Source: Gemmatimonadota bacterium (GTDB lineage: Bacteria; Gemmatimonadota; Gemmatimonadetes; Longimicrobiales; Gaopeijiaceae). From it: DNA of 32,629 nucleotides. The stretch covers positions 1-32,629 of the forward strand of contig JAJDXS010000035.1 of NCBI GenBank assembly GCA_022823145.1, in the 5' to 3' direction. A program made the position numbers and the translations under genes. Each line of letters begins with the position of its first letter. Position 1 is the stretch's first letter. The notes under the pieces are model-generated. The model saw only the letters and a program-made list of their open reading frames with translations. It was not told the DNA's origin and made no database searches. Shown here one piece after another: positions 25,125 to 32,629 of the stretch.

Positions 25125-27487
25125 TTGACCCCCCCTGCCACGGCGACCCGCCCCGACGGTGCGGCCGCCCGCCGCCGCTCCTCCTCATCCCGGATCGCCC
25201 GCCACACCCGCGGCGGCGAAAACGGCAGCGCGTCCATCCGCACGCCGACCGCATCGTGGATCGCGTTGGCAATCGCCGGAATCGACGGGTGCAGCGGCCC
25301 TTCCCCCGCCTCCTTCGCCCCGTAGGGCCCCTCCGGGTCGATCGACTCGACGATCAGCGACTCGAGTTCAGGCGTGTCGAGGCTCGTGGGGATCCGGTAG
25401 TCGAGCAGCGAGGGCGCGTTGTGCAGGCCCTCGCGGCCCTGGTCGGCCGACTTGAAGATCTGTTCCTCCATCAGCGCCTCGGCGAAGCCCATGTACGCCG
25501 AGCCTTCCATCTGCCCCGCGACCAGGACCGGGTTCAGTGCCCGCCCGCAGTCGTGTGCGATCCAGATCTTTTCGACGGTCACGAACCCCGTCTCGGGGTC
25601 GACCTCTACCTCGGCGACGTGCGCGGTGAAGGAGTACGCCGGCGAAGCCCCGATCGTGGCGCCGCGGTAGCTCCCGTGCACGTCCTTCGGCGTGTTGTAG
25701 GAACCCGTCGCGCCCAGCGTGCCGAACTTCGCCTCGGCCAGGTTGAACGCCTGGCGCAGCGGCATGCTCGTGCCGGTGTCTCCCGCCCGCACCGCCCAAC
25801 CCCCCGCCAGCAGCACCTCACGCGGCTTCGAGTCCCACGCCTCGGCCACGGCGCCCTGCACCTTCGCCTTCAGCTTGCGGGACGCCTCGATGCACGCATT
25901 GCCCAGCATGAACGTCACCCGCGACGAGTAGGCGCCCAGATCGACTGGCGTGAAGTCCGTGTCCCCCGCCAGCACGCGGATATGCTCCAGCGGGACGCCC
26001 AGCTCCTCGGCGACCACGTACGCGACCATCGAGTCGACGCCCTGCCCGATCTCGGACGCGCCCGAAAACACCGACACCCGGCCCGACCGGTCGACCTGCA
26101 ACTGCACGCCGGACTGGGGCATGTCGTTCGGGTAGATCGGGTAGTTCGTGCCCGTGATGTACGTCGAGCCGGCCACGCCGACCCCGCGCCCGTACGGAAG
26201 CCGTCGGTGCTTGCGCTTCCAGCCGCTGGCGCGCTCCACCTCTTCCAGGCACTCCAGAAAGCCGTTCGAGGTCACCCGCAGGTCGTTCACCGTGCGCGTG
26301 TTGGCACCGATGAAGTTGCGCCGCCTGAGCTCGATCGGGTCGATCTCGAGCCGCTCCGCGATGCGGTCCAGTTGCACCTCGATCGCGAAGCGCGGCTGCA
26401 CCGAACCGTGGCCCCGCTTCGGCCCGCAGGCGGGCTTGTTGGTGTAGGCGCGCGTGGAATGGAAGCGGTAGGCGGGCATCTGGTAGGGCGCGGTGAGAAG
26501 CTGCCCCGAGTAGTACGTCGTGACCAGCCCGAACGACGCGTACGCGCCGCCGTCCAGCACGATCTCGGCGTCGACCGAGGTGAGCATGCCTTCGCGCGTG
26601 GCCCCCGTGCGGTAACGCATGTGGAAGGGGTGGCGGCCGCGGTGCGCGTAGAAGACCTCCTCGCGCGTGTACAGGATCTTCACCGGGCGCCCCGTCATCA
26701 TCGACAGCTTCGCGACGCAGAATTCCAGGTCGAAGGGCTCCGACTTGCCGCCGAAGGCGCCGCCGACCGAGGGCTGGATGACGCGCACCTTCGCGGGGTC
26801 GACCTCCAGCACGCGCGCGAGTTCACGGTGCAGGTAGTGGGGGACCTGGGTCGCCGACCACACGGTAAGTTTGCCGTCGCCCTCGGCCAGCCCGATGGCG
26901 CAGTGGGGCTCGATCGGCGTGTGCGTCGTACCCTCGAAGAAGTACTCGCCCTCGACCACGAGGTCCGCGTCCGCCAGCCTCTCGTCCACGTCGCCGAACT
27001 CGAGCTTCACCACTTTCGTGACGTTCCCGCTCCACCCCGGCTTGCGCGGCTCGTGGATGTACGGCCCGTCCTCGGCGGCGATCGCCTCGTGGGGGTCCAG
27101 GTAGGCGGGCAGTTCCTCGTAGGTAACGTCGATCAGGTCGAGCGCGGCGATGGCCGCGTCCTCGTCGACCGCCGCCACCGCCGCCACCCCGTCCCCGATG
27201 TAGCGCACCTTGTCCACGCAGAGCGGGTATTCGTCGGGCGTCCAGGGGATGATGCCGTAGGCCGTCGGCATGTCGCGGCCGGTCACCACCGCGTGGACGC
27301 CCTCGAGCGCCTCGGCACGCGAGGTGTCGACGGCCACTATGCGCGCGTGCGGATGGGGGCTGCGCAGGATCCTGCCGTGCAGCATGCCCGGGAGACGGAT
27401 GTCGTCGGTGTAGCGGGCGCGCCCGGTCGCCTTGGCCAGGCCGTCGACCTTGCGCATGGGGCGCCCGATGGTGGAGAGGCGCTTCAT
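25121..27487 (-). CDS. Molybdopterin-binding catalytic subunit, 4-hydroxybenzoyl-CoA reductase-like
   Basis: The product has 788 residues, the usual size of large subunits of xanthine dehydrogenase family enzymes. Cofactor motifs are GGAFGGK (242-248), PACGPKRGHG (352-361, the RGHG form seen in hydroxybenzoyl-CoA reductases instead of RGFG) and GASEIGQG. The active-site Glu is E729 in KEAGEGPLHPS. The CO dehydrogenase signature with its Cys (AYxCSFR) is absent. ATG 27487 overlaps the [2Fe-2S] subunit stop by one base (TGATG). With the [2Fe-2S] and FAD/[4Fe-4S] subunits it should form a heterotrimer dimer in the cytosol. Reductive dehydroxylation of an aryl-CoA is the best-supported guess; hydroxylation of an N-heterocycle is the alternative. 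No XdhC-type maturation gene is in the window. Confidence 0.9.
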   Translation of the reverse strand: MKRLSTIGRPMRKVDGLAKATGRARYTDDIRLPGMLHGRILRSPHPHARIVAVDTSRAEALEGVHAVVTGRDMPTAYGIIPWTPDEYPLCVDKVRYIGDGVAAVAAVDEDAAIAALDLIDVTYEELPAYLDPHEAIAAEDGPYIHEPRKPGWSGNVTKVVKLEFGDVDERLADADLVVEGEYFFEGTTHTPIEPHCAIGLAEGDGKLTVWSATQVPHYLHRELARVLEVDPAKVRVIQPSVGGAFGGKSEPFDLEFCVAKLSMMTGRPVKILYTREEVFYAHRGRHPFHMRYRTGATREGMLTSVDAEIVLDGGAYASFGLVTTYYSGQLLTAPYQMPAYRFHSTRAYTNKPACGPKRGHGSVQPRFAIEVQLDRIAERLEIDPIELRRRNFIGANTRTVNDLRVTSNGFLECLEEVERASGWKRKHRRLPYGRGVGVAGSTYITGTNYPIYPNDMPQSGVQLQVDRSGRVSVFSGASEIGQGVDSMVAYVVAEELGVPLEHIRVLAGDTDFTPVDLGAYSSRVTFMLGNACIEASRKLKAKVQGAVAEAWDSKPREVLLAGGWAVRAGDTGTSMPLRQAFNLAEAKFGTLGATGSYNTPKDVHGSYRGATIGASPAYSFTAHVAEVEVDPETGFVTVEKIWIAHDCGRALNPVLVAGQMEGSAYMGFAEALMEEQIFKSADQGREGLHNAPSLLDYRIPTSLDTPELESLIVESIDPEGPYGAKEAGEGPLHPSIPAIANAIHDAVGVRMDALPFSPPRVWRAIRDEEERRRAAAPSGRVAVAGGVK

Positions 27488-27954
27488 CACCCGCCCAGCC
27501 TGTCGGCCGCCGCCTCGACGGCGTCGTAGATCTTCGCGTAGCCGGTGCAGCGGCAGAGATTGCCCGCCAGCGCCGCCCGGATCTCGTCCCGGGTCGGCGA
27601 CGGATTCCGGTCCAGCAGCGCCACCGAACTGCACAGGATTCCGGGCGTGCAGAAGCCGCATTGCGCGGCCCCGTTCAGGTCGAACTCGTCCTGCACGGGG
27701 TGCGTCTCGGTACCGTTCGCGAGCCCCTCGACGGTGCGCACGTCCTTCCCCTCCGCCTCCCAGACCGGCGTGATGCACGACAGCACAGCGCGGCCGTCCA
27801 CGATCACCGTGCAGGCCCCGCAGTCGCCCTTGTCGCACCCCTGCTTCGAACCCGTCAGTCCCAGTCCGTAGCGCAGCGCCTCCAGCAATGTGTAGTGGGC
27901 CGGCACCCCGCACGCCCGCTCGTCACCGTTGACCCTGAGTCGCACGACTTCCAT
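27487..27954 (-). CDS. [2Fe-2S] subunit of the molybdenum enzyme
   Basis: The product has 155 residues. The N-terminal plant-ferredoxin-like domain binds one cluster through C40, C45, C48 and C60 (GCDKGDCGACT, LSC). The C-terminal helical domain binds the second cluster through C99, C102, C134 and C136 (CGFCTPG, LCRCTGY). It is a standard small subunit that passes electrons between the molybdenum and FAD subunits. It has a strong GAGGAGG ribosome binding site, and it is the first gene of the minus-strand operon, so the promoter should lie in 27955-28065. Confidence 0.95.
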   Translation of the reverse strand: MEVVRLRVNGDERACGVPAHYTLLEALRYGLGLTGSKQGCDKGDCGACTVIVDGRAVLSCITPVWEAEGKDVRTVEGLANGTETHPVQDEFDLNGAAQCGFCTPGILCSSVALLDRNPSPTRDEIRAALAGNLCRCTGYAKIYDAVEAAADRLGG

Positions 27955-28065
27955 CCGGAACCTCCTCGTAACCTTGAAATATCGGTTCCAAGCGGGGTAT
28001 TGGGCCAGTGCGCTATACTTGATGGATCCGGATCCGCCTTCTACCCACTCAGGACGAAAACAGAA

Positions 28066-28482
28066 ATGCCATACCCCGAAATGATGGTCGCTCCCATGCG
28101 TGCCGACATGGTGCGCATCGGATTTCAGGAACTTCGCGACGCCGAACAGGTCCAGCAGGCCATGGACGCCATGGACGGGACCGTGCTCGTGGCGGTCAAC
28201 TCGGTCTGTGGCTGCGCGGCCGGGATCTTCCGCCCCGCCGTGGCGATGGCGCTACAGGCCGACAAGCACCCGGATCACATGGTCACGGTGTTCGCCGGGC
28301 AGGACCTCGACGCGACGGCGGCCGCACGGATGCACCTGATCGGCTACCCGCCCTCGTCACCGTCGATTGCCCTGCTGAAGGACGGCGACGTGGTCTTCAT
28401 GCTGGAGCGCTTCCAGATTGAGGGACGGTCGGCTCCGGCGATCGCCGGCGACCTGCAGGCGGCCTTCGACGAGCACTGCTGA
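28066..28482 (+). CDS. Bacilliredoxin (BrxA/BrxB, YphP/YqiW family)
   Basis: The product has 138 residues, typical of the family of thioredoxin-fold proteins that remove bacillithiol from protein thiols. The active-site motif is C48-G-C50 in NSVCGCAAG, and the start PYPEMMVAPMRADMVR is family-typical. A third Cys is the last residue. Presence of this family suggests a bacillithiol-type thiol system, though the protein alone does not prove it. TATACT at 28014-28019 is a candidate -10 box with no clear -35. The gene diverges from the molybdenum enzyme operon and converges on the DoxX gene with only 18 bases between the stops. Confidence 0.92.
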   Translation: MPYPEMMVAPMRADMVRIGFQELRDAEQVQQAMDAMDGTVLVAVNSVCGCAAGIFRPAVAMALQADKHPDHMVTVFAGQDLDATAAARMHLIGYPPSSPSIALLKDGDVVFMLERFQIEGRSAPAIAGDLQAAFDEHC

Positions 28483-28500
28483 GGGCCGGTCCGGCTGCCT

Positions 28501-28902
28501 CTACTCCGCCTTCCGGCCCGCCAGCCACGCGTCCAGCGAGAAGCAGCCCGGACCGTTCGCCCAGAAGAAGAGCCAGGTGAAGCAGTAGAACGCGGCCAGC
28601 TCGCCGCGGTTCATGATGGGCCAGAAGTCCTGCGGGGCGTGGCGCCAGAAGTAGGCCACGGCCATCTGGCCCGCAATCAGGAAGGCAACCGGCGCGGTCA
28701 GCAGACCCGCCATCATCATGAGTCCGCCGAAGAATTCGAGGATTCCGGCGATCCCCATGATGCTCATCACGCTCTCCACCTGGCTGCCCCCCAGCACCCC
28801 GAAGAGCTTCTGGGCCCCGTGCTGCATGAAGAGAAAACCGGCGACGATGCGGAGCGCGTTGACCGTCAGCTCCTTGAGTTTCGGATTGTCGTGATTGAAC
28901 AT
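28501..28902 (-). CDS. DoxX family membrane protein
   Basis: The product has 133 residues with four predicted membrane segments (about 14-36, 45-68, 70-88 and 102-118). FLFMQHGAQKLFG near the N-terminus and GILEFFGGLMM in the second segment are typical for DoxX. In mycobacteria a DoxX protein works with superoxide dismutase and thiol metabolism, and the neighbouring bacilliredoxin fits a redox theme, but the role here is unknown. GAGGAGG lies about 10 bases before ATG 28902. The 97-base gap upstream holds a hairpin (28965-28978) that probably ends the upstream minus-strand operon, so doxX likely has its own promoter. Confidence 0.88.
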   Translation of the reverse strand: MFNHDNPKLKELTVNALRIVAGFLFMQHGAQKLFGVLGGSQVESVMSIMGIAGILEFFGGLMMMAGLLTAPVAFLIAGQMAVAYFWRHAPQDFWPIMNRGELAAFYCFTWLFFWANGPGCFSLDAWLAGRKAE

Positions 28903-28964
28903 CTTCCAGCTGCCTCCTCACATGTGGGTTGGTCGCGGAGAACTGCGAGAACGCGGACAGATTA

Positions 28965-28978
28965 GGCCCCGAGGGGCC
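28965..28978 (-). terminator. Possible terminator after the DUF1707 gene
   Basis: On the minus strand GGCCCC and GGGGCC face each other with only a TC between them, in effect a 5-base stem with a CTCG loop. It lies 22 bases after the DUF1707 stop and is followed by TAATCTGT rather than a full T-run. It separates that gene from doxX. Confidence 0.35.
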
Positions 28979-28999
28979 ACCGCGCAAAGGGACCGGCGA

Positions 29000-29776
29000 C
29001 TACTTCAGCCGGCGGCGCGCCTCGCGCTTCACGAGCTTCCGGAGCCGCTTGTTCTCCTTCGCCTCGCGGCGAAGCCGCCGCTTTGCCTGCTTCTTCGACT
29101 CGCCCGGCCGCCTGTATTCGACCTCGACCGAGCCGAGCACGGCGATTCCGTCGACCCGCACCGTCGGCGCATCGGGATCGATCGGTCCCGGCTGCTCGTG
29201 CCGGAGTTCCTCGCCGAATGAACCCAGGACGGCGGAACCTGCACACTCCACATGGAGCCCGGGCGGCACCAGGATCTCCACCGAACCCAGGAATGCTGCC
29301 ACGTTGATGGTGCACTCTCCAGGTCCGAGCAGCGCCTCGCGGAGGTCGAGAACCACCGAGCCGAGAACCGCCACGGCCGTGTTCCGCCTCGCGGGCATCC
29401 AGCCGCCCACCCGCTTGGAATTGCCCAGGACGGCAATGGCCCGGTCGCTTTGCCGCACCCGGCCCGCCGGCACGTCCGGACGCATGCGCTGCAGCGCCTC
29501 GACCTGGGCGCGCCCCTCGTCCTGCGGCGCCCCAGTGCCCCGCGTCCGGATCCCGGCCACCGCCTCACCCAGTTCGGACATCGACTCGGCAGCGTGCACA
29601 ATGCTCACCCGCCGCTCGAATTCAGCCACCGTCATCAGGTCCTGGGCGAAGCACTCGGCGAGCACGTCGATCGCTTCCTCCTTGGCCCTGGCGAGCGTCG
29701 TCGTGGGTCGCCCCGGCAGCTTCTCCCGCGCCTTCGGCACTCCCGGTCGCGGCCCCCCGTTGCCGTCGCCGCTCAT
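29000..29776 (-). CDS. DUF1707 / LiaF-like cell-envelope response protein
   Basis: The product has 258 residues. Residues about 30-75 form a short helical domain (AIDVLAECFAQDLMTVAEFE) of the DUF1707/SHOCT type. Residues about 110-215 contain four strand repeats built on AVLGS (AIAVLGN, AVAVLGSVVLDL, NVAAFLGSVEI, IAVLGSVEVEY), as in the LiaF-like or DUF2154 fold linked to cell-wall antibiotic responses. The last 35 residues are extremely rich in Lys and Arg. There is no membrane segment, so it is probably cytosolic or DNA/membrane-surface-bound. It starts 13 bases after the ion channel stop and shares its transcript. The function is inferred only from the fold. Confidence 0.78.
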   Translation of the reverse strand: MSGDGNGGPRPGVPKAREKLPGRPTTTLARAKEEAIDVLAECFAQDLMTVAEFERRVSIVHAAESMSELGEAVAGIRTRGTGAPQDEGRAQVEALQRMRPDVPAGRVRQSDRAIAVLGNSKRVGGWMPARRNTAVAVLGSVVLDLREALLGPGECTINVAAFLGSVEILVPPGLHVECAGSAVLGSFGEELRHEQPGPIDPDAPTVRVDGIAVLGSVEVEYRRPGESKKQAKRRLRREAKENKRLRKLVKREARRRLK

Positions 29777-29789
29777 TCCACCCGCCCCC

Positions 29790-30677
29790 TTACTCCAGCC
29801 GGATCGCGACCACGGTCCCGCCGCACGTCTTGCAGAAGCGCGCGTCCTCGTCGTGGCCCGGCGCCCGGCAAGCCGAGCAGACCATGTCGTTCTGGTGACT
29901 CGCCGATGGATCCCCGGTGCGGCGCGCGGCGTGCGCGGCGTACGCCAGTTCCACGCTGACGATTCCCGTGGGCACCGCGATCATCCCGTACCCCATCAGC
30001 ATGATGATCGCCGCCAGGAACTGGCCCACCGTCGTCTGCGGCGTGATGTCCCCGAACCCGACGGTGGTCAGCGTCACCACCGCCCAGTAGACCGTGACCG
30101 GAATCGAGGTGAAATCGGTTCCCTCCACTTCGCCCTCGATCAGGTACATGATCGAGCCCAGGATCACCACGAGCGTCACCACCGTGATCAGGAAGACGAT
30201 GATCCGGTAGCGGCTGGCGGCCATCGCGCGTCCCAGCATACGGGCCTCGCCCAGATACCGCACCAGCTTCAGGACGCGGAAGACCCGGAGCACGCGAAGT
30301 ATGCGAATGATCGCCAGAGACTGGGTCCCCGGGGCCAGCAGGCTCAGGTAGGTGGGAACGATCGCCAGCAGGTCGATGATGCCGAAAAAGCTCAAGGCAT
30401 AGCGGCGCTTCGATTCCACAGAAGCCAGGCGGCCGGCGTACTCCAGGGTGAAGAGCACGGTGAAGAACCACTCGGCCCCGTAGAGGAGGCCGTGGCGGTC
30501 CTCCGCGATAGACTCCACGGAATCGAGCATCACCACCACGACCGACGTCAGGATCGCGACGATGAGCAGGATGTCGAACGCCTTGGCGTAGCCGTTGGTA
30601 TCCGTCTCGAAGAGGATGTCGTAGAGCTTGCCCCGCCACGGCGGACCGTCCTTCACGCGGCTGATCGGTCCCGCCAT
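29790..30677 (-). CDS. Voltage-gated potassium channel with a C-terminal zinc ribbon
   Basis: The product has 295 residues. Six membrane segments are visible; S4 has a basic residue at every third position from R125 to R140 (RILRVLRVFRVLKLVR), a true voltage sensor. The pore has the potassium filter TTVGFGD (204-210). After S6 the tail carries C267-x-x-C270 and C282-x-x-C285, a small zinc ribbon (CSACRAPG, CKTCGG) not found in classical KvAP-type channels. The channel probably assembles as a tetramer in the inner membrane. The ribbon may serve in assembly or redox/metal sensing, which is speculation; msrA lies 47 bases upstream on the same strand. Confidence 0.93.
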   Translation of the reverse strand: MAGPISRVKDGPPWRGKLYDILFETDTNGYAKAFDILLIVAILTSVVVVMLDSVESIAEDRHGLLYGAEWFFTVLFTLEYAGRLASVESKRRYALSFFGIIDLLAIVPTYLSLLAPGTQSLAIIRILRVLRVFRVLKLVRYLGEARMLGRAMAASRYRIIVFLITVVTLVVILGSIMYLIEGEVEGTDFTSIPVTVYWAVVTLTTVGFGDITPQTTVGQFLAAIIMLMGYGMIAVPTGIVSVELAYAAHAARRTGDPSASHQNDMVCSACRAPGHDEDARFCKTCGGTVVAIRLE

Positions 30678-30724
30678 GCTGCTACCGCCGCCCCGATGCC
30701 GGGCGAAGCCGTCCCATCGGCCGG

Positions 30725-31396
30725 CTATTCGGCGGTTTCGTGGATGCCGCTGGGACAGGACACGCCGGTCCCGCCCAGCCCGCAGTACCCCCCCGGGTTC
30801 TTCGCGAGGTACTGCTGATGGTACTCCTCCGCATAATAAAACGGGGGCGCGTCGGCAATCTCGGTGGTGATGCTCCCGTATCCGGCCCGGCGCAGCTCCT
30901 CCTGGTAACGGGCGCTCGACGCTTCGGCCAGCCGAAGCTGGCGGTCCCCGCTCGTGTAGATCGCACTGCGATACTGCGTCCCCACGTCCGCTCCCTGACG
31001 CATGCCCTGCGTGGGGTCGTGTCCCTCCCAGAAACCCGCCAGAAGCGAATCGTACTCGATCGCGTCCGGGTCGAAGACGACCAGGACGACCTCGGTGTGA
31101 CCGGTCAGGCCGCTGCACACCTCCCGGTAGGTCGGGTTCGGGGTCCCGCCGCCCTGATAGCCCACCGCGGTCGAATAGACGCCGGCCAGCTCCCAGAACT
31201 GCCGCTCGGCGCCCCAGAAACACCCCATGCCGAAGTACGCCCGCTGGAAGCCCTCGGGGAACGGAGGCTTGATCCGGTTGCCGCTCACATGGTGGAGGGC
31301 AGACACTTCGACCGCCTCGGGTCGTCCGGCCGGATGCTCCCCGGGTTCGGGCATCCGCGGCCCCAGGCGCCGCCCCAACATTTGACGCAAATCCAT
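30725..31396 (-). CDS. msrA: Peptide methionine sulfoxide reductase MsrA
   Basis: The product has 223 residues and reduces S-methionine sulfoxide in proteins and free form. The catalytic Cys is C59 in [13 protein letters not shown], and recycling cysteines are C205 and C214 ([15 protein letters not shown]). The region [18 protein letters not shown] is fully typical. About 45 residues precede the domain, as in longer MsrA forms such as that of E. coli. ATG 31396 lacks a clear ribosome binding site, and ATG 31381 is an alternative. It heads the minus-strand run msrA, ion channel, DUF1707, and diverges from the ammonia-lyase gene with 21 bases between starts. Confidence 0.95.
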   Translation of the reverse strand: MDLRQMLGRRLGPRMPEPGEHPAGRPEAVEVSALHHVSGNRIKPPFPEGFQRAYFGMGCFWGAERQFWELAGVYSTAVGYQGGGTPNPTYREVCSGLTGHTEVVLVVFDPDAIEYDSLLAGFWEGHDPTQGMRQGADVGTQYRSAIYTSGDRQLRLAEASSARYQEELRRAGYGSITTEIADAPPFYYAEEYHQQYLAKNPGGYCGLGGTGVSCPSGIHETAE

Positions 31397-31417
31397 AGCC
31401 CAAGGAAGGTAATAGAT

Positions 31418-32623
31418 ATGTCCTGGACCCTGAACCCGAACGTCGTCCGGCGCGGACCGTTGCCGAAGGCGGTCAGCGCGATCATGGGGCGGGACGCGCA
31501 CCGCGAGGCGCGGGCGGAAATCGAGTCCTGGCCGGGGTACCGGGCGACGCCGCTCCTGTCGGCGAACCGTCTGGCGTCGCGGCTGGGGCTGGGGTCGGTG
31601 TTTGTGAAGGATGAGAGCGGCCGCTTCGGGCTCGGGAGCTTCAAGGCGCTGGGCGGCGCGTATGGCGTGCGGCACGTGACGAGGGGTCGCGGGGGCGGCG
31701 GGGTGACCGTCACCTGCGCATCGGACGGCAATCACGGGCGGGCCGTGGCGTGGGGCGCCCGGATGTTCGGATGCGACGCGGTCATCTACCTGCCCACGCA
31801 CGTCACAGAGGCCCGCGCCGACGCGATCCGGTCGTACGGCGCGCGCGTGGTGCGGGTCGACGGCGAGTACGACGACGCGGTCGAGCAGGCGGACCGCGAC
31901 GCGCGGCGGAACGGCTGGACGGTGATCTCGGACACCTCGTACGAGGGGTACATGGAGATCCCCCGCGTGGTGATGGTGGGATACACGATCATGGTCGAGG
32001 AGGCCCTGAACGCGCTCAGGGCATGGAGGCCCATCCGGGAGTATGATCCGCCCACCCACCTGCTCCCACCGGACCCGACCGACCGCGCGGCCGCGCAGGC
32101 GACCGCGGGCGCCGCGGCGCCCACCCACGTCTTCATCCAGGGCGGGGTGGGCGGGCTCGCGGCGGCGGTGATCGGGCACCTGTGGGAAGCGCTGGGCCCG
32201 GACCGCCCCGTGGCGGTGATCGTCGAGCCCGCCGAGGCCGACGGCCTGCTGCGCAGCGCTCGCGCCGGGAAGCCCGAGGCGAGCCGGGGCAGCCTTCACA
32301 CCATCATGGCGGGGCTGAGCTGCCGCGAGATCTCGCCGCTGGCGTGGGAGGTGGTGGGGGCGGGGGCGCACGCCTTCATGACGGTGGCGGACGAAGGCGT
32401 GCCCGGGGTGATGCGCGCCGCGGCGGGGGGCGCGATGGGGCCGCCGTTCGAGGGGGGCGAGTCGGGGGTGGCGGGGCTGCTGGGCCTGATCGAGGTCGCG
32501 CGGGACGGGGAGCGCCGCCGGGCGATCGGGCTCGATGAGCGCTCGCGCGTGCTCGTGTTCAATACGGAGGGCGCGACCGACCCGGGCTGGTATGGGCGGA
32601 TCGTGCGGGGTGGTGGGGCGTGA
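31418..32623 (+). CDS. Diaminopropionate ammonia-lyase-like PLP enzyme
   Basis: The product has 401 residues, matching diaminopropionate ammonia-lyase, which converts 2,3-diaminopropionate to pyruvate and two ammonia. The PLP lysine is K76 in [13 protein letters not shown], the family-typical form. [15 protein letters not shown] is the substrate loop, and [11 protein letters not shown] binds the phosphate. The C-terminal part [10 protein letters not shown] is also family-like. A good AAGGAAGG site lies 8 bases before ATG 31418. Threonine dehydratase is the closest alternative, but the FKALGG motif and the length favour the ammonia-lyase. No partner such as a dipeptidase or carbamoyltransferase is visible; the window ends 6 bases after the stop. 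Confidence 0.88.
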   Translation: MSWTLNPNVVRRGPLPKAVSAIMGRDAHREARAEIESWPGYRATPLLSANRLASRLGLGSVFVKDESGRFGLGSFKALGGAYGVRHVTRGRGGGGVTVTCASDGNHGRAVAWGARMFGCDAVIYLPTHVTEARADAIRSYGARVVRVDGEYDDAVEQADRDARRNGWTVISDTSYEGYMEIPRVVMVGYTIMVEEALNALRAWRPIREYDPPTHLLPPDPTDRAAAQATAGAAAPTHVFIQGGVGGLAAAVIGHLWEALGPDRPVAVIVEPAEADGLLRSARAGKPEASRGSLHTIMAGLSCREISPLAWEVVGAGAHAFMTVADEGVPGVMRAAAGGAMGPPFEGGESGVAGLLGLIEVARDGERRRAIGLDERSRVLVFNTEGATDPGWYGRIVRGGGA

Positions 32624-32629
32624 GCGGCG

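Noticed and set aside
25121..27954. Aerobic carbon monoxide dehydrogenase
   Set aside because: The Mo subunit lacks the Cys-containing AYxCSFR active-site loop, and the FAD subunit has the extra cysteines of hydroxybenzoyl-CoA reductases.
28485..28495. GCCGG-T-CCGGC palindrome between convergent genes
   Set aside because: The loop would be one base, only three pairs could form in practice, and no T-run follows; too weak to call a terminator.

Overview
The window is a GC-rich bacterial chromosome segment with dense coding and no RNA genes or CRISPR array. Several traits suggest a Gemmatimonadota-like organism: many lipoproteins built on 6-bladed beta-propeller, PD40 or choice-of-anchor B folds, a sufC-sufB-sufD-Rieske-sufS operon, and start codons that mix ATG with GTG and TTG. 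This placement is inferred from gene content only and was not tested by any search.

Positions 1-2216 are the right end of an integrative element. It holds the tail of an unrecognised protein, a small membrane protein, a helix-turn-helix protein that may be an excisionase, and a tyrosine integrase. The last three genes overlap end to start. The element ends at a TAGCA-N7-TGCTA site. Immediately after it, the reading frame of a chromosomal TPR-family gene resumes mid-protein, so the element appears to have split that gene (2217-3227 is the orphan 3' part).

Positions 3384-8625 carry a Fe-S assembly operon (sufC, sufB, sufD, a Rieske ferredoxin, sufS) closed by a plausible terminator. Positions 8643-12545 encode secreted lipoproteins: an AMIN-like protein, a choice-of-anchor B protein and an N-acyl-D-amino-acid deacylase-like amidohydrolase. 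Positions 12535-19681 hold CoA chemistry: an enoyl-CoA hydratase, an ADP-forming acyl-CoA synthetase with a striking dyad-symmetric site over its start codon, a beta-propeller lipoprotein, a zinc alcohol dehydrogenase (minus strand) and a FadI-type thiolase that may be leaderless.

Positions 27954-19735 (minus strand) look like one long transcription unit. It encodes a three-subunit molybdenum hydroxylase whose FAD subunit carries the exact cysteine spacing of the [4Fe-4S] site of 4-hydroxybenzoyl-CoA reductase. A DUF1460 lipoprotein gene is wedged between the Mo and FAD subunit genes. A PH-domain-like membrane protein, a beta-propeller lipoprotein and a PD40-repeat lipoprotein follow. The nearby CoA ligase, hydratase and thiolase could feed or drain an aryl-CoA or acyl-CoA reductase, but this link is inference.

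Positions 28066-32623 contain a bacilliredoxin, a DoxX membrane protein, a minus-strand run of msrA, a voltage-gated K+ channel with a C-terminal zinc ribbon and a DUF1707/LiaF-like protein, and a divergent diaminopropionate ammonia-lyase-like gene. No intergenic gap exceeds about 170 bases.
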